NCBI GenBank assembly: GCA_043721915.1
Contig: JAYSPV010000082.1
Coordinates: forward strand, 1 to 64,000
Direction: 5' to 3'
Source of the DNA: UBA668 sp043721915
GTDB lineage: Bacteria; Actinomycetota; Acidimicrobiia; Acidimicrobiales; Ilumatobacteraceae
Length of the DNA stretch: 64,000 bases
In this document: piece after piece, positions 9,099 through 17,037 of the stretch
Layout: each line of letters opens with the position of its first letter
How positions within the stretch are numbered: position 1 is the first letter of the stretch
Translations under genes and position numbers: made by a program
Notes under the pieces: model-generated
The model's input: only the letters and a program-made list of their open reading frames with translations
What the model was told of the DNA's origin: nothing
The model's database searches: none

Positions 9099-9104
9099 CC
9101 GGCG

Positions 9105-10232
9105 GTGATGATCACCGTCGAGGAGTTCCAAGCCGAGGCGCGCGAGTGGCTCGTCGCGAACCGCAGCGGGGCACCACGCGACTACGGCGCGATCTGCCCA
9201 CCCGACCTCGTGCATGAGGGCCTGGCGTGGCAGCGAATGGTCCACGCCGCCGGTTACGCGGGCATCCACTGGCCGACAGCGTTCGGTGGTCGCGGCCTCA
9301 CCCCCGAGCACAACGCGGCGTGGCTGCTGGAATGCGCGCTGGCCGGCGTACCACCTGTGTTCAACATGGTCGGGCTGGTGCTCACGGGTGGCGCCCTCCT
9401 TCGGTACGGCACCGACGAGCAGCAGGCGCAGCACCTCGCTGCCACGCTGGCCGGCGAGCACGTGTGGTGCCAGCTGTTCAGCGAGCCGGGGGCCGGCAGC
9501 GATCTCGGCGGCCTCACCACCCGCGCGGAGCGCGACGGCGACGACTTCGTGATCAATGGCCAGAAGGTGTGGTGCAGCGGCGGGCGCTACAGCAACTGGG
9601 GCATCCTCATGGCCCGCACCAATCCGGGAGCGAAGAAGCACGACGGCATCTCGTTCTTCCTGTTCCCGATGGATCTAGTCGGCGTCGAGGTCCGCCCGCT
9701 CAAGCAGATGACCGGGGAAGCCGAGTTCGACGAGGTGTTCTTCACCGACGTGCACCTCCCGGCCGATCACTTGATCGGCCCGTTGCACGGCGGCTGGGGC
9801 GTCGGGATGTCGGTGCTCACCAACGAACGCGGGCACATCGGCACGGCCGTCATCGGCCTCGAGCGACGGCTGGAGGGCATGGCCCGGATGGCCGAGGGCC
9901 GAGAGCTGCACCCGGTGGAGCGCCAACGGCTGACGAGCCTGCTGGCCACCGGGCAGGCGTACAAGGCGATGGCGCAGCGCCAGGGGCCACAGGCCAGCAC
10001 TGCGGCCAGCTTGATGAAGCTGGGCATCACCGAGATGATGTTTGCCTCGGCGATGCTGCGCGCCGATCTCAGCGGGGCCGGCGCAATGCTGACGAGCCCG
10101 CAGGCCTCCGGTGTGCTCGCCGCACCCGGTGGGCGCATTGCAGGCGGCACCAGCCAGGTCCAACGGAATATCATCGGAGAACGGTTGCTGGGCCTGCCCA
10201 GGGAACCCAAGCCTGAGGAGCAGCGATCATGA
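9105..10232 (+). CDS. Acyl-CoA dehydrogenase (FadE-like)
   Basis: 375-residue FAD-dependent acyl-CoA dehydrogenase. Seen: WCQLFSEPGAGSDLGGLTTRA, NGQKVWCSGGRYSNWGILMA, VEVRPLKQMTGEAEFDEVFF and a C-terminal GGRIAGGTSQVQRNIIGERL, all family signatures in order. Slightly short at the N-terminus compared with 380-400-residue relatives but complete. Start: GTG 9105 by promoter spacing; ATG 9108 is equally possible. It comes 26 nt after the SDR and overlaps the LapA-like gene by ATGA. It probably supplies the first oxidation step for the acyl-CoA made by the upstream synthetase. Confidence 0.9.
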   Translation: MMITVEEFQAEAREWLVANRSGAPRDYGAICPPDLVHEGLAWQRMVHAAGYAGIHWPTAFGGRGLTPEHNAAWLLECALAGVPPVFNMVGLVLTGGALLRYGTDEQQAQHLAATLAGEHVWCQLFSEPGAGSDLGGLTTRAERDGDDFVINGQKVWCSGGRYSNWGILMARTNPGAKKHDGISFFLFPMDLVGVEVRPLKQMTGEAEFDEVFFTDVHLPADHLIGPLHGGWGVGMSVLTNERGHIGTAVIGLERRLEGMARMAEGRELHPVERQRLTSLLATGQAYKAMAQRQGPQASTAASLMKLGITEMMFASAMLRADLSGAGAMLTSPQASGVLAAPGGRIAGGTSQVQRNIIGERLLGLPREPKPEEQRS

Positions 10233-10516
10233 CAATGAGCAACGACAACGACCTCCCGCAGTCGGGCGATCACCAGACGGCCAGTGGCTCCAGCGGGCCG
10301 AGCGTGGTGCTCATCGCCGGACTGGTGGTGGTCGCGCTGTCGACCATCTTCTTCCTACAGAACGGCGAGTGGGTCAACATCGACTTCTGGGTCTTCGAGA
10401 AGCGGACGACGATCCGTTGGTCGATCCTGATGTCGATACTGCTCGGCATCGGCCTCGACCGCATCGTCTCCATCTGGTGGCGTCGCCGCCGTTCGAGGAA
10501 CAAGAAGAAGAACTGA
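10229..10516 (+). CDS. LapA/DUF1049-like small membrane protein
   Basis: 95 residues. The soluble polar N-terminus is followed by a hydrophobic helix (about 28-46), a short loop with NGEWVNIDFWVFE, a second helix (about 65-82) and an Arg/Lys tail. The loop with a conserved xNxxxVxxxF pattern and two helices matches the lipopolysaccharide-assembly-A-like family, found in many bacteria without LPS and without known function there. Start overlaps the preceding stop (ATGA), so expression is coupled to the acyl-CoA dehydrogenase. A link to lipid handling at the membrane is only a guess. Confidence 0.8.
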   Translation: MTMSNDNDLPQSGDHQTASGSSGPSVVLIAGLVVVALSTIFFLQNGEWVNIDFWVFEKRTTIRWSILMSILLGIGLDRIVSIWWRRRRSRNKKKN

Positions 10517-10521
10517 CCCAG

Positions 10522-11364
10522 ATGCTCGTGCCGTCCACCGACGGCGTCCAACTCGCGGTGCACGATCTCGGCGGCACCGGCGCGACGCTACTCATCTCCC
10601 ATGCCACTGGCTTCCACGGCCGCTGTTACCTGCCCCTCGCCGCCGCATTGGCCGGCAACGTGCACTCGATCGCCTTCGACTACCGCGGCCACGGCGACAC
10701 GCCCCGTCCACCGGGCGACGTCGAGTGGCTGCGCTACGGCGACGACGCACTCGCGATGGCCGAGTGGCTGGCCGAGCGCACCGGCGGCCCGATCGACGCC
10801 TTCGGTCATTCGATGGGTGGCGCCGGCCTGCTGATGGCCGCCCACCGCAACCCGTCGCTGTTCCGCCGGATCATCGCCTTCGAGCCGATCGTGTTCCCAC
10901 CCGAGGGCCTTCGCGAGGCGCCCCCCGATATGGAGAGCCCGATGGTGGCTGGCGCCCGCCGCCGGCGAGCCACCTTCGACTCGTACGAGGCGGCAATCGC
11001 CAACTACGCCTCGAAGCCGCCACTCAACGCCTTCACACCCGCCGCGCTCGACGCGTATGTTCGTTACGGATTCGCGCTGGCGGCCGATGGCAGTGTGCAC
11101 CTGAAGTGCAGCCCCGACACCGAGGCGAGCACCTTCGCCGGCGGTGGGTCGCACCGCACGTGGGACACGCTGCCCGAGATCCACACCGAGGTGTTGGTGA
11201 TCGCAGGGGCCGTGCAACCGATGCAGCCGTCGATGATCGCCCACGCGGTGGCCGAGCGCCTACCCAACGGTCGCTACTTGCAGCGCGACGATCTCGATCA
11301 CTTCGGTCCGATGACGCACCCGGTGGAGATCGCGGAGATCATCGCCGCCGAGCTCTCCCGCTGA
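10522..11364 (+). CDS. Alpha/beta hydrolase
   Basis: 280-residue alpha/beta-hydrolase fold protein. The oxyanion-hole region is ISHATGFHGRCY, the nucleophile elbow FGHSMGGAG places Ser near residue 96, and the probable catalytic His is in DDLDHFGPMTH near the C-terminus. It could be an esterase, lactonase or thioesterase; the substrate cannot be told. Starts 5 nt after the LapA-like gene and is probably the last gene of the rightward lipid-catabolism run, as a strong hairpin follows. A longer in-frame extension upstream is a shadow of the dehydrogenase and LapA genes. Confidence 0.87.
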   Translation: MLVPSTDGVQLAVHDLGGTGATLLISHATGFHGRCYLPLAAALAGNVHSIAFDYRGHGDTPRPPGDVEWLRYGDDALAMAEWLAERTGGPIDAFGHSMGGAGLLMAAHRNPSLFRRIIAFEPIVFPPEGLREAPPDMESPMVAGARRRRATFDSYEAAIANYASKPPLNAFTPAALDAYVRYGFALAADGSVHLKCSPDTEASTFAGGGSHRTWDTLPEIHTEVLVIAGAVQPMQPSMIAHAVAERLPNGRYLQRDDLDHFGPMTHPVEIAEIIAAELSR

Positions 11365-11423
11365 CGCTGCGGTCCATCAGCGGCAACGTCCCCACCCCCG
11401 GCCGGAACCTGCACGCAGTCTTC

Positions 11424-11462
11424 GGAAGCACATTCGCACGACTGTGGCGCGAATCTGCTTCC
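11424..11462. terminator. Bidirectional hairpin between convergent genes
   Basis: Inverted repeat GGAAGCACATTCGC / GCGAATCTGCTTCC, 14-bp arms (13 of 14 pair), 11-nt loop, in the gap between convergent genes. No T-run, so it would be a terminator without a U-tract or a transcript-end stabiliser. Confidence 0.6.
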
Positions 11463-11505
11463 GGCAGCGGCGGTGCCGTGCGACGGCGAACGCGGCGCGG
11501 ACCGC

Positions 11506-11997
11506 TCAGCCGAACAGTTGTACCCAGCCGCGGCTCACCGACACCGCGACCACGACCAGCACGCCGGCACCGACCGCCACCGCCAGCGAGGCCAACGCCT
11601 TACCCCGCAGGGTGGGATCGAGCGAGCAGGCCCGGCGACCGGTGAGGCCGAATGCGATCGCCAACAGCGGCAGCAGTGGAACACCCCAGATGTAGGGAAT
11701 GGCGCCCAGCACGGCACAGCCGAGGGCGACGACGGACCACGGCTCGAACCGTGGCGCGGGGCTGGACGGCGCCGTTGCGGAGCCTCTGTACCCGTCGGGG
11801 CTCTCCACCGGCATCGAACGCCAGTCCTGGATGTCCGCACCCTCGGGGCGGCGGTCCGTGGTGGGCAACGAAGCCACCGGCGCGGCGGGCGGTGACATCA
11901 CCTCCGGCTCGGGTGGCCAGGCCACGCCGTCAGGCGGCAGCAGACCCGATGCCCAGCCGAGGCCGTCGTCAGGTTCTCCGGCCGGATGTTGTGCCAT
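11506..11997 (-). CDS. DUF4190-like membrane protein
   Basis: 163 residues. A Pro/Glu/Asp-rich cytosolic N-terminal half (about 1-85) is followed by two membrane helices around SVVALGCAVLGAIPYIWG-LLPLLAIAFGL and a third near the C-terminus. Between the helices is GRRACSLDPTLRGKALASLA. This helix-loop-helix with a conserved small-residue pattern resembles DUF4190 proteins, common in actinobacteria and of unknown function. Start ATG chosen as the first one with purine-rich upstream sequence; another six codons upstream is possible. Divergent from the nuclease gene, only 38 nt away, so the two promoters must overlap. Confidence 0.7.
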   Translation of the reverse strand: MAQHPAGEPDDGLGWASGLLPPDGVAWPPEPEVMSPPAAPVASLPTTDRRPEGADIQDWRSMPVESPDGYRGSATAPSSPAPRFEPWSVVALGCAVLGAIPYIWGVPLLPLLAIAFGLTGRRACSLDPTLRGKALASLAVAVGAGVLVVVAVSVSRGWVQLFG

Positions 11998-12023
11998 GTC
12001 CCCACTCTCGCGCACCCCCTCTC

Positions 12024-12029
12024 TACGAT
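12024..12029 (+). promoter_or_regulatory. Leaderless -10 element TACGAT of the RecB-like nuclease gene
   Basis: TACGAT then 6 nt then ATG 12036: the predicted transcript starts on the A of ATG. It fixes the start against a long upstream in-frame extension. Confidence 0.62.
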
Positions 12030-12035
12030 GGCGGC

Positions 12036-12869
12036 ATGTATCCGGTGCCCACGAGCCTCTCGCCCAGCCGTGTCGAGGCGTTCACCTCGTGCCCCATGGC
12101 CTTCCGGTTCGCCAGCATCGAGAAGCTGCCCGAGCCACCCAGCATCCACGCCACCAAAGGCAGCATGGTCCACCGCGTGCTCGAGCTGCTGTTCACTCTG
12201 CCAGCCGCGCAACGCACCCTGCCCAACACCGAGCCGGCGTACGAGCAGGCGATGGCCGAGTACCGGCTCGATCCGGAGTTCACCCTGCTGGCGCTCACCG
12301 AGCCCCAGCAGCAGGCGTTCTTCGATGATGCGTGGTCGCTGGTGGAGGCGTATTTCCGCATGGAAGACCCAACCCAGATCCGCGAGATCGGTCTCGAGAT
12401 CCGTCTCGAGGCGCAGGTCGGAGCGCTGTCGCTGCGCGGCATCATCGACCGGCTCGAGCTCGACAGCGAGGGCGGCCTGGTCGTCACCGACTACAAGACC
12501 GGCCGCGCCCCCGGCCCCCAGTACCAGCAGAAGAGCCTCGGTGGCGTGCACTTCTACTCGCTGCTGTGCGAGCAGGTCCTCGGCAAGCGGCCGTCGTCCA
12601 TCCGGCTGATGTACCTGCGCACCGGCGAAACGATCACTGCGACACCATCGGCACAGTCAGTGCGGTTCATCACCACCCGCACCGAGGCAGTGTGGAAGGC
12701 CGTCGAGCGCGCCTGCGAGGCGAGCACCAACGAGGAGAATGCCTTCCAGCCCCGGGTCGGCCCACTGTGCAACTCGTGCGCGTTCAAGCCATGGTGTCCG
12801 GCCTTCGGCGGCGATCCCACGCTGGCGGCAGTCGAGGCACCGGCCCGCTTCCGCCCGGCCGCCGCATGA
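12036..12869 (+). CDS. RecB-family PD-(D/E)XK exonuclease with C-terminal cysteine cluster
   Basis: 277-residue nuclease domain protein of the RecB/Cas4/AddB-type. Seen: SLSPSRVEAFTSCPMAFRF at the N-terminus (first cysteine); GSMVHRVLELLF (QhxxH-type helix); the active site LRGIIDRLEL followed by VVTDYKTG (Asp and Glu/Asp-x-Lys); and a C-terminal CNSCAFKPWC. Four cysteines suggest an Fe-S cluster staple as in AddB and Cas4. There is no helicase domain or cas gene nearby, so it is a standalone actinobacterial RecB-like nuclease, probably for DNA repair. Ends overlapping the PAP2 gene by ATGA. Confidence 0.88.
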   Translation: MYPVPTSLSPSRVEAFTSCPMAFRFASIEKLPEPPSIHATKGSMVHRVLELLFTLPAAQRTLPNTEPAYEQAMAEYRLDPEFTLLALTEPQQQAFFDDAWSLVEAYFRMEDPTQIREIGLEIRLEAQVGALSLRGIIDRLELDSEGGLVVTDYKTGRAPGPQYQQKSLGGVHFYSLLCEQVLGKRPSSIRLMYLRTGETITATPSAQSVRFITTRTEAVWKAVERACEASTNEENAFQPRVGPLCNSCAFKPWCPAFGGDPTLAAVEAPARFRPAAA

Positions 12870-13408
12870 ACTGGCAGGAGTCGAAGGCGGTCGAATCGTT
12901 CGATGCCTGGGCTGACGCCCGCCTGGAACGGCTGCGCGGCAACAGGGTGGCCGATGTCGTGTTCACCACCGCCAGCGAGGTCGGCGACTTCAGCCTGATC
13001 TGGCACCTCGTCGGCGCAGCGCGCGGCCTCACCTCGGATCATCGTGCCGACCAGGCGTTCATCTTCTCCGCGCTGATCGGCGCGGAGAGCCTGATCGTCA
13101 ACCAAGGCATCAAGCGGTTGTTCCGCCGCACCCGCCCCACCGAGGCCGGCGATGCGCGCTACCCGGTGCGCAAACCGTCCACCAGCAGCTTCCCCAGCGG
13201 CCATGCCTCGGCCGCGTTCTTCGCCGCCACCGTCCTCACGTCGTTCAGCGGCGGCATCACCGCGCCCGTGTGGTTCTCCCTCGCCGGTGTCGTCGGCACC
13301 AGCCGTGCGTTCGTGCGCATCCACCACCCCAGCGATGTCGTCGGGGGCGCGCTGGTTGGCCTGGCATTGGGTCAGGGCGCATTGGCACTGCTGCGGGCGG
13401 TTGGCTGA
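12866..13408 (+). CDS. PAP2-family lipid phosphatase
   Basis: 180-residue type 2 phosphatidic-acid phosphatase-like protein. All three signature motifs are present: KRLFRRTRP, SFPSGHAS and SRAFVRIHHPSD, giving the vanadium-haloperoxidase-type active site. Hydrophobic segments are at about 60-80 and 105-170. Substrate is probably a lipid phosphate such as phosphatidate or isoprenyl diphosphate. Start ATG overlaps the nuclease stop (ATGA), a translational coupling with no obvious biochemical logic. The neighbouring wax-ester/diacylglycerol acyltransferase makes diacylglycerol production a sensible guess. Confidence 0.87.
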   Translation: MNWQESKAVESFDAWADARLERLRGNRVADVVFTTASEVGDFSLIWHLVGAARGLTSDHRADQAFIFSALIGAESLIVNQGIKRLFRRTRPTEAGDARYPVRKPSTSSFPSGHASAAFFAATVLTSFSGGITAPVWFSLAGVVGTSRAFVRIHHPSDVVGGALVGLALGQGALALLRAVG

Positions 13409-13413
13409 TCACC

Positions 13414-13419
13414 TATCCT
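13414..13419 (+). promoter_or_regulatory. Leaderless -10 element TATCCT of the wax-ester synthase gene
   Basis: TATCCT, 7-nt spacer, ATG at 13427. Located directly after the PAP2 stop, so the acyltransferase can be transcribed separately. Confidence 0.6.
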
Positions 13420-13426
13420 CACCGTC

Positions 13427-14815
13427 ATGGCTGACCTGCATTTCGACCGCAAGATGAGCGACGCGGAGGGGCTGATGTGGCGGCTGGAGAAGGATCCGCA
13501 CCTCAGCAGCACCTTCGCCAACGTCACCGTGCTCGACAGGTCACCGGACTTCGACGAGTTCTTGCGACGGATGGAGCGTGCCACGTACGCCGTGCCGCGG
13601 TTGCGTCAACGTGTGCAACCCATGCCTGCCAACCTGAGCGCACCGATGTGGGTCGACGACCCCAACTTCGATCTGCGCTACCACGTTCGCCACCTTGCGC
13701 TCCCCAAGCCGGGCACGATGCGCCAACTGCTCGACCTGGCCAGTCTGATCGCCTGTGATGCCTTCGACCGGACACGCCCGCTGTGGCAGTTCACTGTGGT
13801 CGATGGCTTGCGCGGCGGCAAGAGTGCGTTGATCCAGAAGATGCACCACACGATCGTCGACGGCGAGGGCGGGGTGCAGCTGAGCCTGCAGTTCCTCGAC
13901 TTCGAACGCGATGCACCCGAGCCTGCACCGCTCGACCCGGATCTGATCGCTGCTGCCGCCGAGGCCGCAGAGGCCGAAGCCCCCAGCCCAGACCTGTGGC
14001 GTGATCTTCTCACCGGAAGCCTGCGCATGCCGCTGGGCCTGCTGAAACAGATCAAGGAGCTCCTCTCGGATCCGACGAGCATTCCCGATGCCGGGTCGGC
14101 AGCCGCCGACACCGTTCGCGGTGTGATGCAGCAGCTCGGCGACACACAGGCAGCGCATTCACCGCTGTGGACGAAGCGATCGCTGCATCGCCGGATGGAA
14201 ACGCTGCGCGCGCCGTTCGGCGACACGCGGGCGGCCGCCAAGCGTCTCGGCGGCACCCTCAACACGGCGTTCCTCACCGCTGCCGCCGAGGCTGCGGGCC
14301 GGTACCACCGTCAGCTCGGGGCGCCGGTGGAGCTGCTGCGTTCGAGCATGGCCATCAGCACCCGCACGGAGACGTCCGGCGCCAACGCATTTTCACTCGC
14401 TCGGATGCTGGTACCAACAGGCGACATGCCGATCGGTGAGCGGTTCGCCGCCATCCAGGCCGCCACCGGCGCAGCGCGAGAGCAGTCGTCAACCGCCTCG
14501 TTGGAGACCCTGGCCGCTGTTGCGGCCACCTTGCCGACCAGCCTGATCACCCGGCTCGCGCGTCAGCAGGCCCACACGGTCGACTTCGCCACCAGCAACG
14601 TGCGCGGCTCATCAGTGCCGATGTTCGTGTCGGGCGCACAACTGCTGGAGAACTACGCCGTGGGTCCCCTCGGCGGCGTGGCGTTCAACCTGACGTTGTT
14701 GAGCTACAACCACAGCCTGGACATGGGCGTCAACATCGACACCGCTGCAGTGAGCGAACCCGAGTTCTTGCACGAGTGCCTCGCGCGGGCGTTCAAGGAC
14801 CTTCTGGCCGCCTGA
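13427..14815 (+). CDS. Wax ester synthase/diacylglycerol acyltransferase (WS/DGAT)
   Basis: 462-residue bifunctional acyltransferase joining acyl-CoA to fatty alcohol or diacylglycerol to make wax esters or triacylglycerol at the membrane/lipid-body surface. The catalytic HHxxxDG motif is MHHTIVDGEG with the two His at 140-141. The N-terminus MSDAEGLMWRLEKDPHLSS matches the family start, and the C-terminal half has NVRGSSVPMFVSGAQLLENYAVGP, the second conserved motif region. Length is normal. Together with several FadE and FadD genes it suggests that the organism stores and re-uses neutral lipids. Confidence 0.93.
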   Translation: MADLHFDRKMSDAEGLMWRLEKDPHLSSTFANVTVLDRSPDFDEFLRRMERATYAVPRLRQRVQPMPANLSAPMWVDDPNFDLRYHVRHLALPKPGTMRQLLDLASLIACDAFDRTRPLWQFTVVDGLRGGKSALIQKMHHTIVDGEGGVQLSLQFLDFERDAPEPAPLDPDLIAAAAEAAEAEAPSPDLWRDLLTGSLRMPLGLLKQIKELLSDPTSIPDAGSAAADTVRGVMQQLGDTQAAHSPLWTKRSLHRRMETLRAPFGDTRAAAKRLGGTLNTAFLTAAAEAAGRYHRQLGAPVELLRSSMAISTRTETSGANAFSLARMLVPTGDMPIGERFAAIQAATGAAREQSSTASLETLAAVAATLPTSLITRLARQQAHTVDFATSNVRGSSVPMFVSGAQLLENYAVGPLGGVAFNLTLLSYNHSLDMGVNIDTAAVSEPEFLHECLARAFKDLLAA

Positions 14816-14826
14816 GCGGCCGGTGT

Positions 14827-15012
14827 TCAGGCCAGCGGTGCGGCGGCCGCGTGAGCCGGCATCGTGAGCAAGGTGCGCACGTCGAGCAGCACGTCGGTGA
14901 TCTCTCCGGACGACACCAACTCGCGGCTCATCATCTGCGACAACGCCTTATCGATCACAGTCAAGGCCTCGTAGATGACGGCATCTGTGGTCTCTATCCC
15001 TGTCTGGGTCAC
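14827..15012 (-). CDS. Small conserved-looking hypothetical protein
   Basis: 61 residues, unknown function. GTG start preceded by AAGGAG at proper spacing, which is the main support. Sequence is helical (IYEALTVIDKALSQMMSREL then EITDVLLDVRTLL), with no cysteines and no membrane segment; a small helical bundle or partner subunit is possible. Reads toward the wax-ester synthase and ends 11 nt from its stop, a convergent arrangement. A longer frame of 235 codons through the same stop crosses the opposite gene and is rejected. Confidence 0.55.
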   Translation of the reverse strand: MTQTGIETTDAVIYEALTVIDKALSQMMSRELVSSGEITDVLLDVRTLLTMPAHAAAAPLA

Positions 15013-15180
15013 TGTGCTTCTCCTTCGGCGGACTGGTGTCTCGCGAACGTATCTCGCGCGCGGTACTTCTGGTTGGCATGGTAGCGGCGTCGGTGTCGAA
15101 CACTCGCCGCGCGCCGCTCGACACACCCCTCCCTCTCCACGATGTTCTGCGCCGCCTACGATCTGACCAATGGGTGGCCA

Positions 15181-15447
15181 ATGATCGACACCGCGACCCT
15201 GCAACGGCTTGGGCTCCGCGCCGGCGAAACCGTACGGTTCCGCAAGGGCGACGTCGGGCGATGGTTCGCCGGCAAGATGTCGGGCGTTGCCGTCGACGGC
15301 AGCATCACGATCTTCGACGCCAACGGCGCCGCACGCAGCCTGCGGCCCGAGCGAGTAGAGGTTCGTCGGCCCGGCGGGCGCGGTCGGCTGACCTGGCAAA
15401 CGGTCAGCGATGTCGCGATCACCTGGGAGCAACTGCAGCTCTGGTGA
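15181..15447 (+). CDS. Small hypothetical protein
   Basis: 88 residues from ATG 15181; an in-frame ATG at 15142 would add 13. Unknown function. Beta-rich pattern with LGLRAGETVRFRKG at the start, suggesting a small barrel-like fold, then VEVRRPGGRGRLTWQTV. A TACGAT box at 15157-15162 would give a 5' leader of about 12 nt to this ATG. It points toward the conservon GTPase gene, separated by a repeat-rich gap. Coding support rests on codon composition and frame only. Confidence 0.5.
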   Translation: MIDTATLQRLGLRAGETVRFRKGDVGRWFAGKMSGVAVDGSITIFDANGAARSLRPERVEVRRPGGRGRLTWQTVSDVAITWEQLQLW

Positions 15448-15459
15448 TCCGCCAACCAT

Positions 15460-15551
15460 CCGAGTGGGAACGTGCACCCCGTCGCGCCGCTGCCACTCGG
15501 ACAGGCCGGTGGCACTCGGTTGGGCCGATGGCACTCGGTGGAGCCCGAGTG
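15460..15551. repeat. Five copies of heptamer CACTCGG/CCGAGTG in a convergent gap
   Basis: CCGAGTG at 15460 and 15545, CACTCGG at 15494, 15513 and 15532. The last two copies pair into a perfect 7-bp hairpin with a 6-nt loop, and other pairings are possible. It probably acts in termination between convergent genes. Confidence 0.6.
15532..15551. terminator. Hairpin at the conservon 3' end
   Basis: CACTCGG, loop TGGAGC, CCGAGTG: 7-bp perfect stem, 8 nt past the GTPase stop on the minus strand. No T-run. Confidence 0.45.
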
Positions 15552-15559
15552 AACGGGGC

Positions 15560-16162
15560 TCAGTTCGACTTGGCCTTTGCCAGTGCTCGTTGCAGCACCA
15601 CGTCGAGCAGGCTGAGCACCGTCTCCTTGACGGCCGTTCGGCCGCGGGCGTCAGTGCTCACCACTGGTACGTGGGCGGGGATCGACAGCGCTTCGCGAAC
15701 CTCGTCGACCGTGTGGAACAGCTGCCCACCGAAGCGGTTGACGGCGACCACGAAGGGCACGCTCCGGCTCTCGAAGTAGTCGAGGGCGGGGAACGAGTCC
15801 TCGATGCGGCGACTGTCGACGAGCACCACGGCGCCGAGCGCACCCTGGACCAGGTCGTTCCACATGAACCCGAATCGGTCCTGACCCGGCGTGCCGAACA
15901 TGTACAGCACGATGGCGTCGTCGACGGCGACACGACCGAAGTCCATCGCAACCGTGGTGGTCGTCTTCGTGCTCACGTCGCCGCGATTGTCGACGCCGTC
16001 GCCGTAGCTGGTCATCGCCGCCTCGGTGGTGAGCGGCTTGATGTCGGAGATCGCCCCGACGAAGGTCGTCTTGCCGGCGCCGAAGCCGCCGGCAATCACG
16101 ATCTTCACCGGGATCGGGCCCGTCGAATACGGCCGTGTACTGGTTTCAGAGACTGCGGACAC
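15560..16162 (-). CDS. Conservon GTP-binding protein (CvnD-like, MglA-like Ras superfamily)
   Basis: 200-residue small GTPase of the bacterial conservon type. Walker A is AGGFGAGKTT (residues about 24-33); the G3 region is YMFGTPGQDRF, with Pro-Gly-Gln as in this family; the guanine-specificity loop is less clear, around VVAVNRFGGQ. In Streptomyces, CvnD assembles with a sensor kinase-like CvnA, Roadblock CvnB and DUF742 CvnC at the membrane, resembling a eukaryotic receptor/G-protein complex. It overlaps the DUF742 gene by 17 nt and is the last gene of the four. Confidence 0.93.
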   Translation of the reverse strand: MSAVSETSTRPYSTGPIPVKIVIAGGFGAGKTTFVGAISDIKPLTTEAAMTSYGDGVDNRGDVSTKTTTTVAMDFGRVAVDDAIVLYMFGTPGQDRFGFMWNDLVQGALGAVVLVDSRRIEDSFPALDYFESRSVPFVVAVNRFGGQLFHTVDEVREALSIPAHVPVVSTDARGRTAVKETVLSLLDVVLQRALAKAKSN

Positions 16163-16589
16163 CGGCGATCAACCTCGTGATCAGGAGCACGTCGTCAGCA
16201 ACGTACGCGCTCGGTTGGAATGATTCCAGCATCCCTTCGGACACCAGGTCGGCCGCGACGACTCGCACGACCCCGATCGGCACCGTCAGGCGAGCGGAGA
16301 GCTCCGCCACCGAGAGGGCGTCGGTCTGACACAGCCGCAGGATCTCGGCGCGTTCGAACTTCAGCGCGGTCAGCGCTTCACGACCGCCGCCGGTGGCCTG
16401 CAACATGGTTTCGAACTCCAGCGGGCCGGCAGCATGCGCGCGGCCTCCGGTCATCGCGTAAGCACGAACACCCGACGCAGCCGCCGAGTGGTCCTCCTCC
16501 ACCGACGCAAGCTGCCCGGGCCGCTTCCTGTCGAGGAAGGGTCGCACCATCTGGGAGTGCGGATCAACCGCACCGACCGGTTCCATCAC
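16146..16589 (-). CDS. Conservon DUF742 protein (CvnC-like)
   Basis: 147 residues. The N-terminal third is variable; the conserved C-terminal part contains FERAEILRLCQ, SVAELSARLTVPIGVVRVVAADL and EGMLES, a winged-helix-like fold, then a short end VLLITRLIAGVRSL. DUF742 proteins are always found with Roadblock and GTPase partners and probably link them. Start overlaps the Roadblock stop by ATGA, and the stop lies inside the GTPase gene, so expression is tightly coupled. Confidence 0.92.
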   Translation of the reverse strand: MMEPVGAVDPHSQMVRPFLDRKRPGQLASVEEDHSAAASGVRAYAMTGGRAHAAGPLEFETMLQATGGGREALTALKFERAEILRLCQTDALSVAELSARLTVPIGVVRVVAADLVSEGMLESFQPSAYVADDVLLITRLIAGVRSL

Positions 16590-17008
16590 ACCGTGACCAA
16601 CGAGTTCTTCAACTCGGTGATCAAGGTCGGCGTGAGTTGCGAGCCCACGCGCTCCACCAGCAGCGTGATCTCGAAGCCGACGAGGCCGAGGTCACAGTCG
16701 CGGGATGTGACGATGCCGAGTGTCGAGCCGCCGGAGATCGCGCTGACGAACAGGTACGCACTCTGCATCTCGACGAGTACCTGCATCACCTGGCCCTTGA
16801 CCAACTCGTTGGCTGCGCCGTGGGCCAGGGCACGGATGCCGGTGATGATTGCGGCCATCTTGTCGGCGGACGCGCGTTCCAATTGCGAGCTGATCGCGAT
16901 CAGTAGCCCGTCCGACGAGACGGCCACTGCCTGGTCCACACCCGGTGTGCTGCGTACGAAGTTGGCCATCAGCCAGTTGACGTTGTTTGCCTTCTCTGAG
17001 AGAGCCAT
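16586..17008 (-). CDS. Conservon Roadblock/LC7 protein (CvnB-like)
   Basis: 140 residues, complete Roadblock/LC7 domain: VNWLMANFVRSTPGVDQAVAVSSDGLL at the N-terminus, ADKMAAIITGIRALAHGAANEL in the central helix, and a C-terminal strand pattern. Family members act as GTPase-activating or scaffold partners of MglA-like GTPases. The ATG follows GGAGAAGAGGAAG, a strong ribosome site, 29 nt after the kinase stop. Coupled to DUF742 by ATGA. Confidence 0.93.
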   Translation of the reverse strand: MALSEKANNVNWLMANFVRSTPGVDQAVAVSSDGLLIAISSQLERASADKMAAIITGIRALAHGAANELVKGQVMQVLVEMQSAYLFVSAISGGSTLGIVTSRDCDLGLVGFEITLLVERVGSQLTPTLITELKNSLVTV

Positions 17009-17037
17009 TGTCTTCCTCTTCTCCTGCGTCAGAGCGT

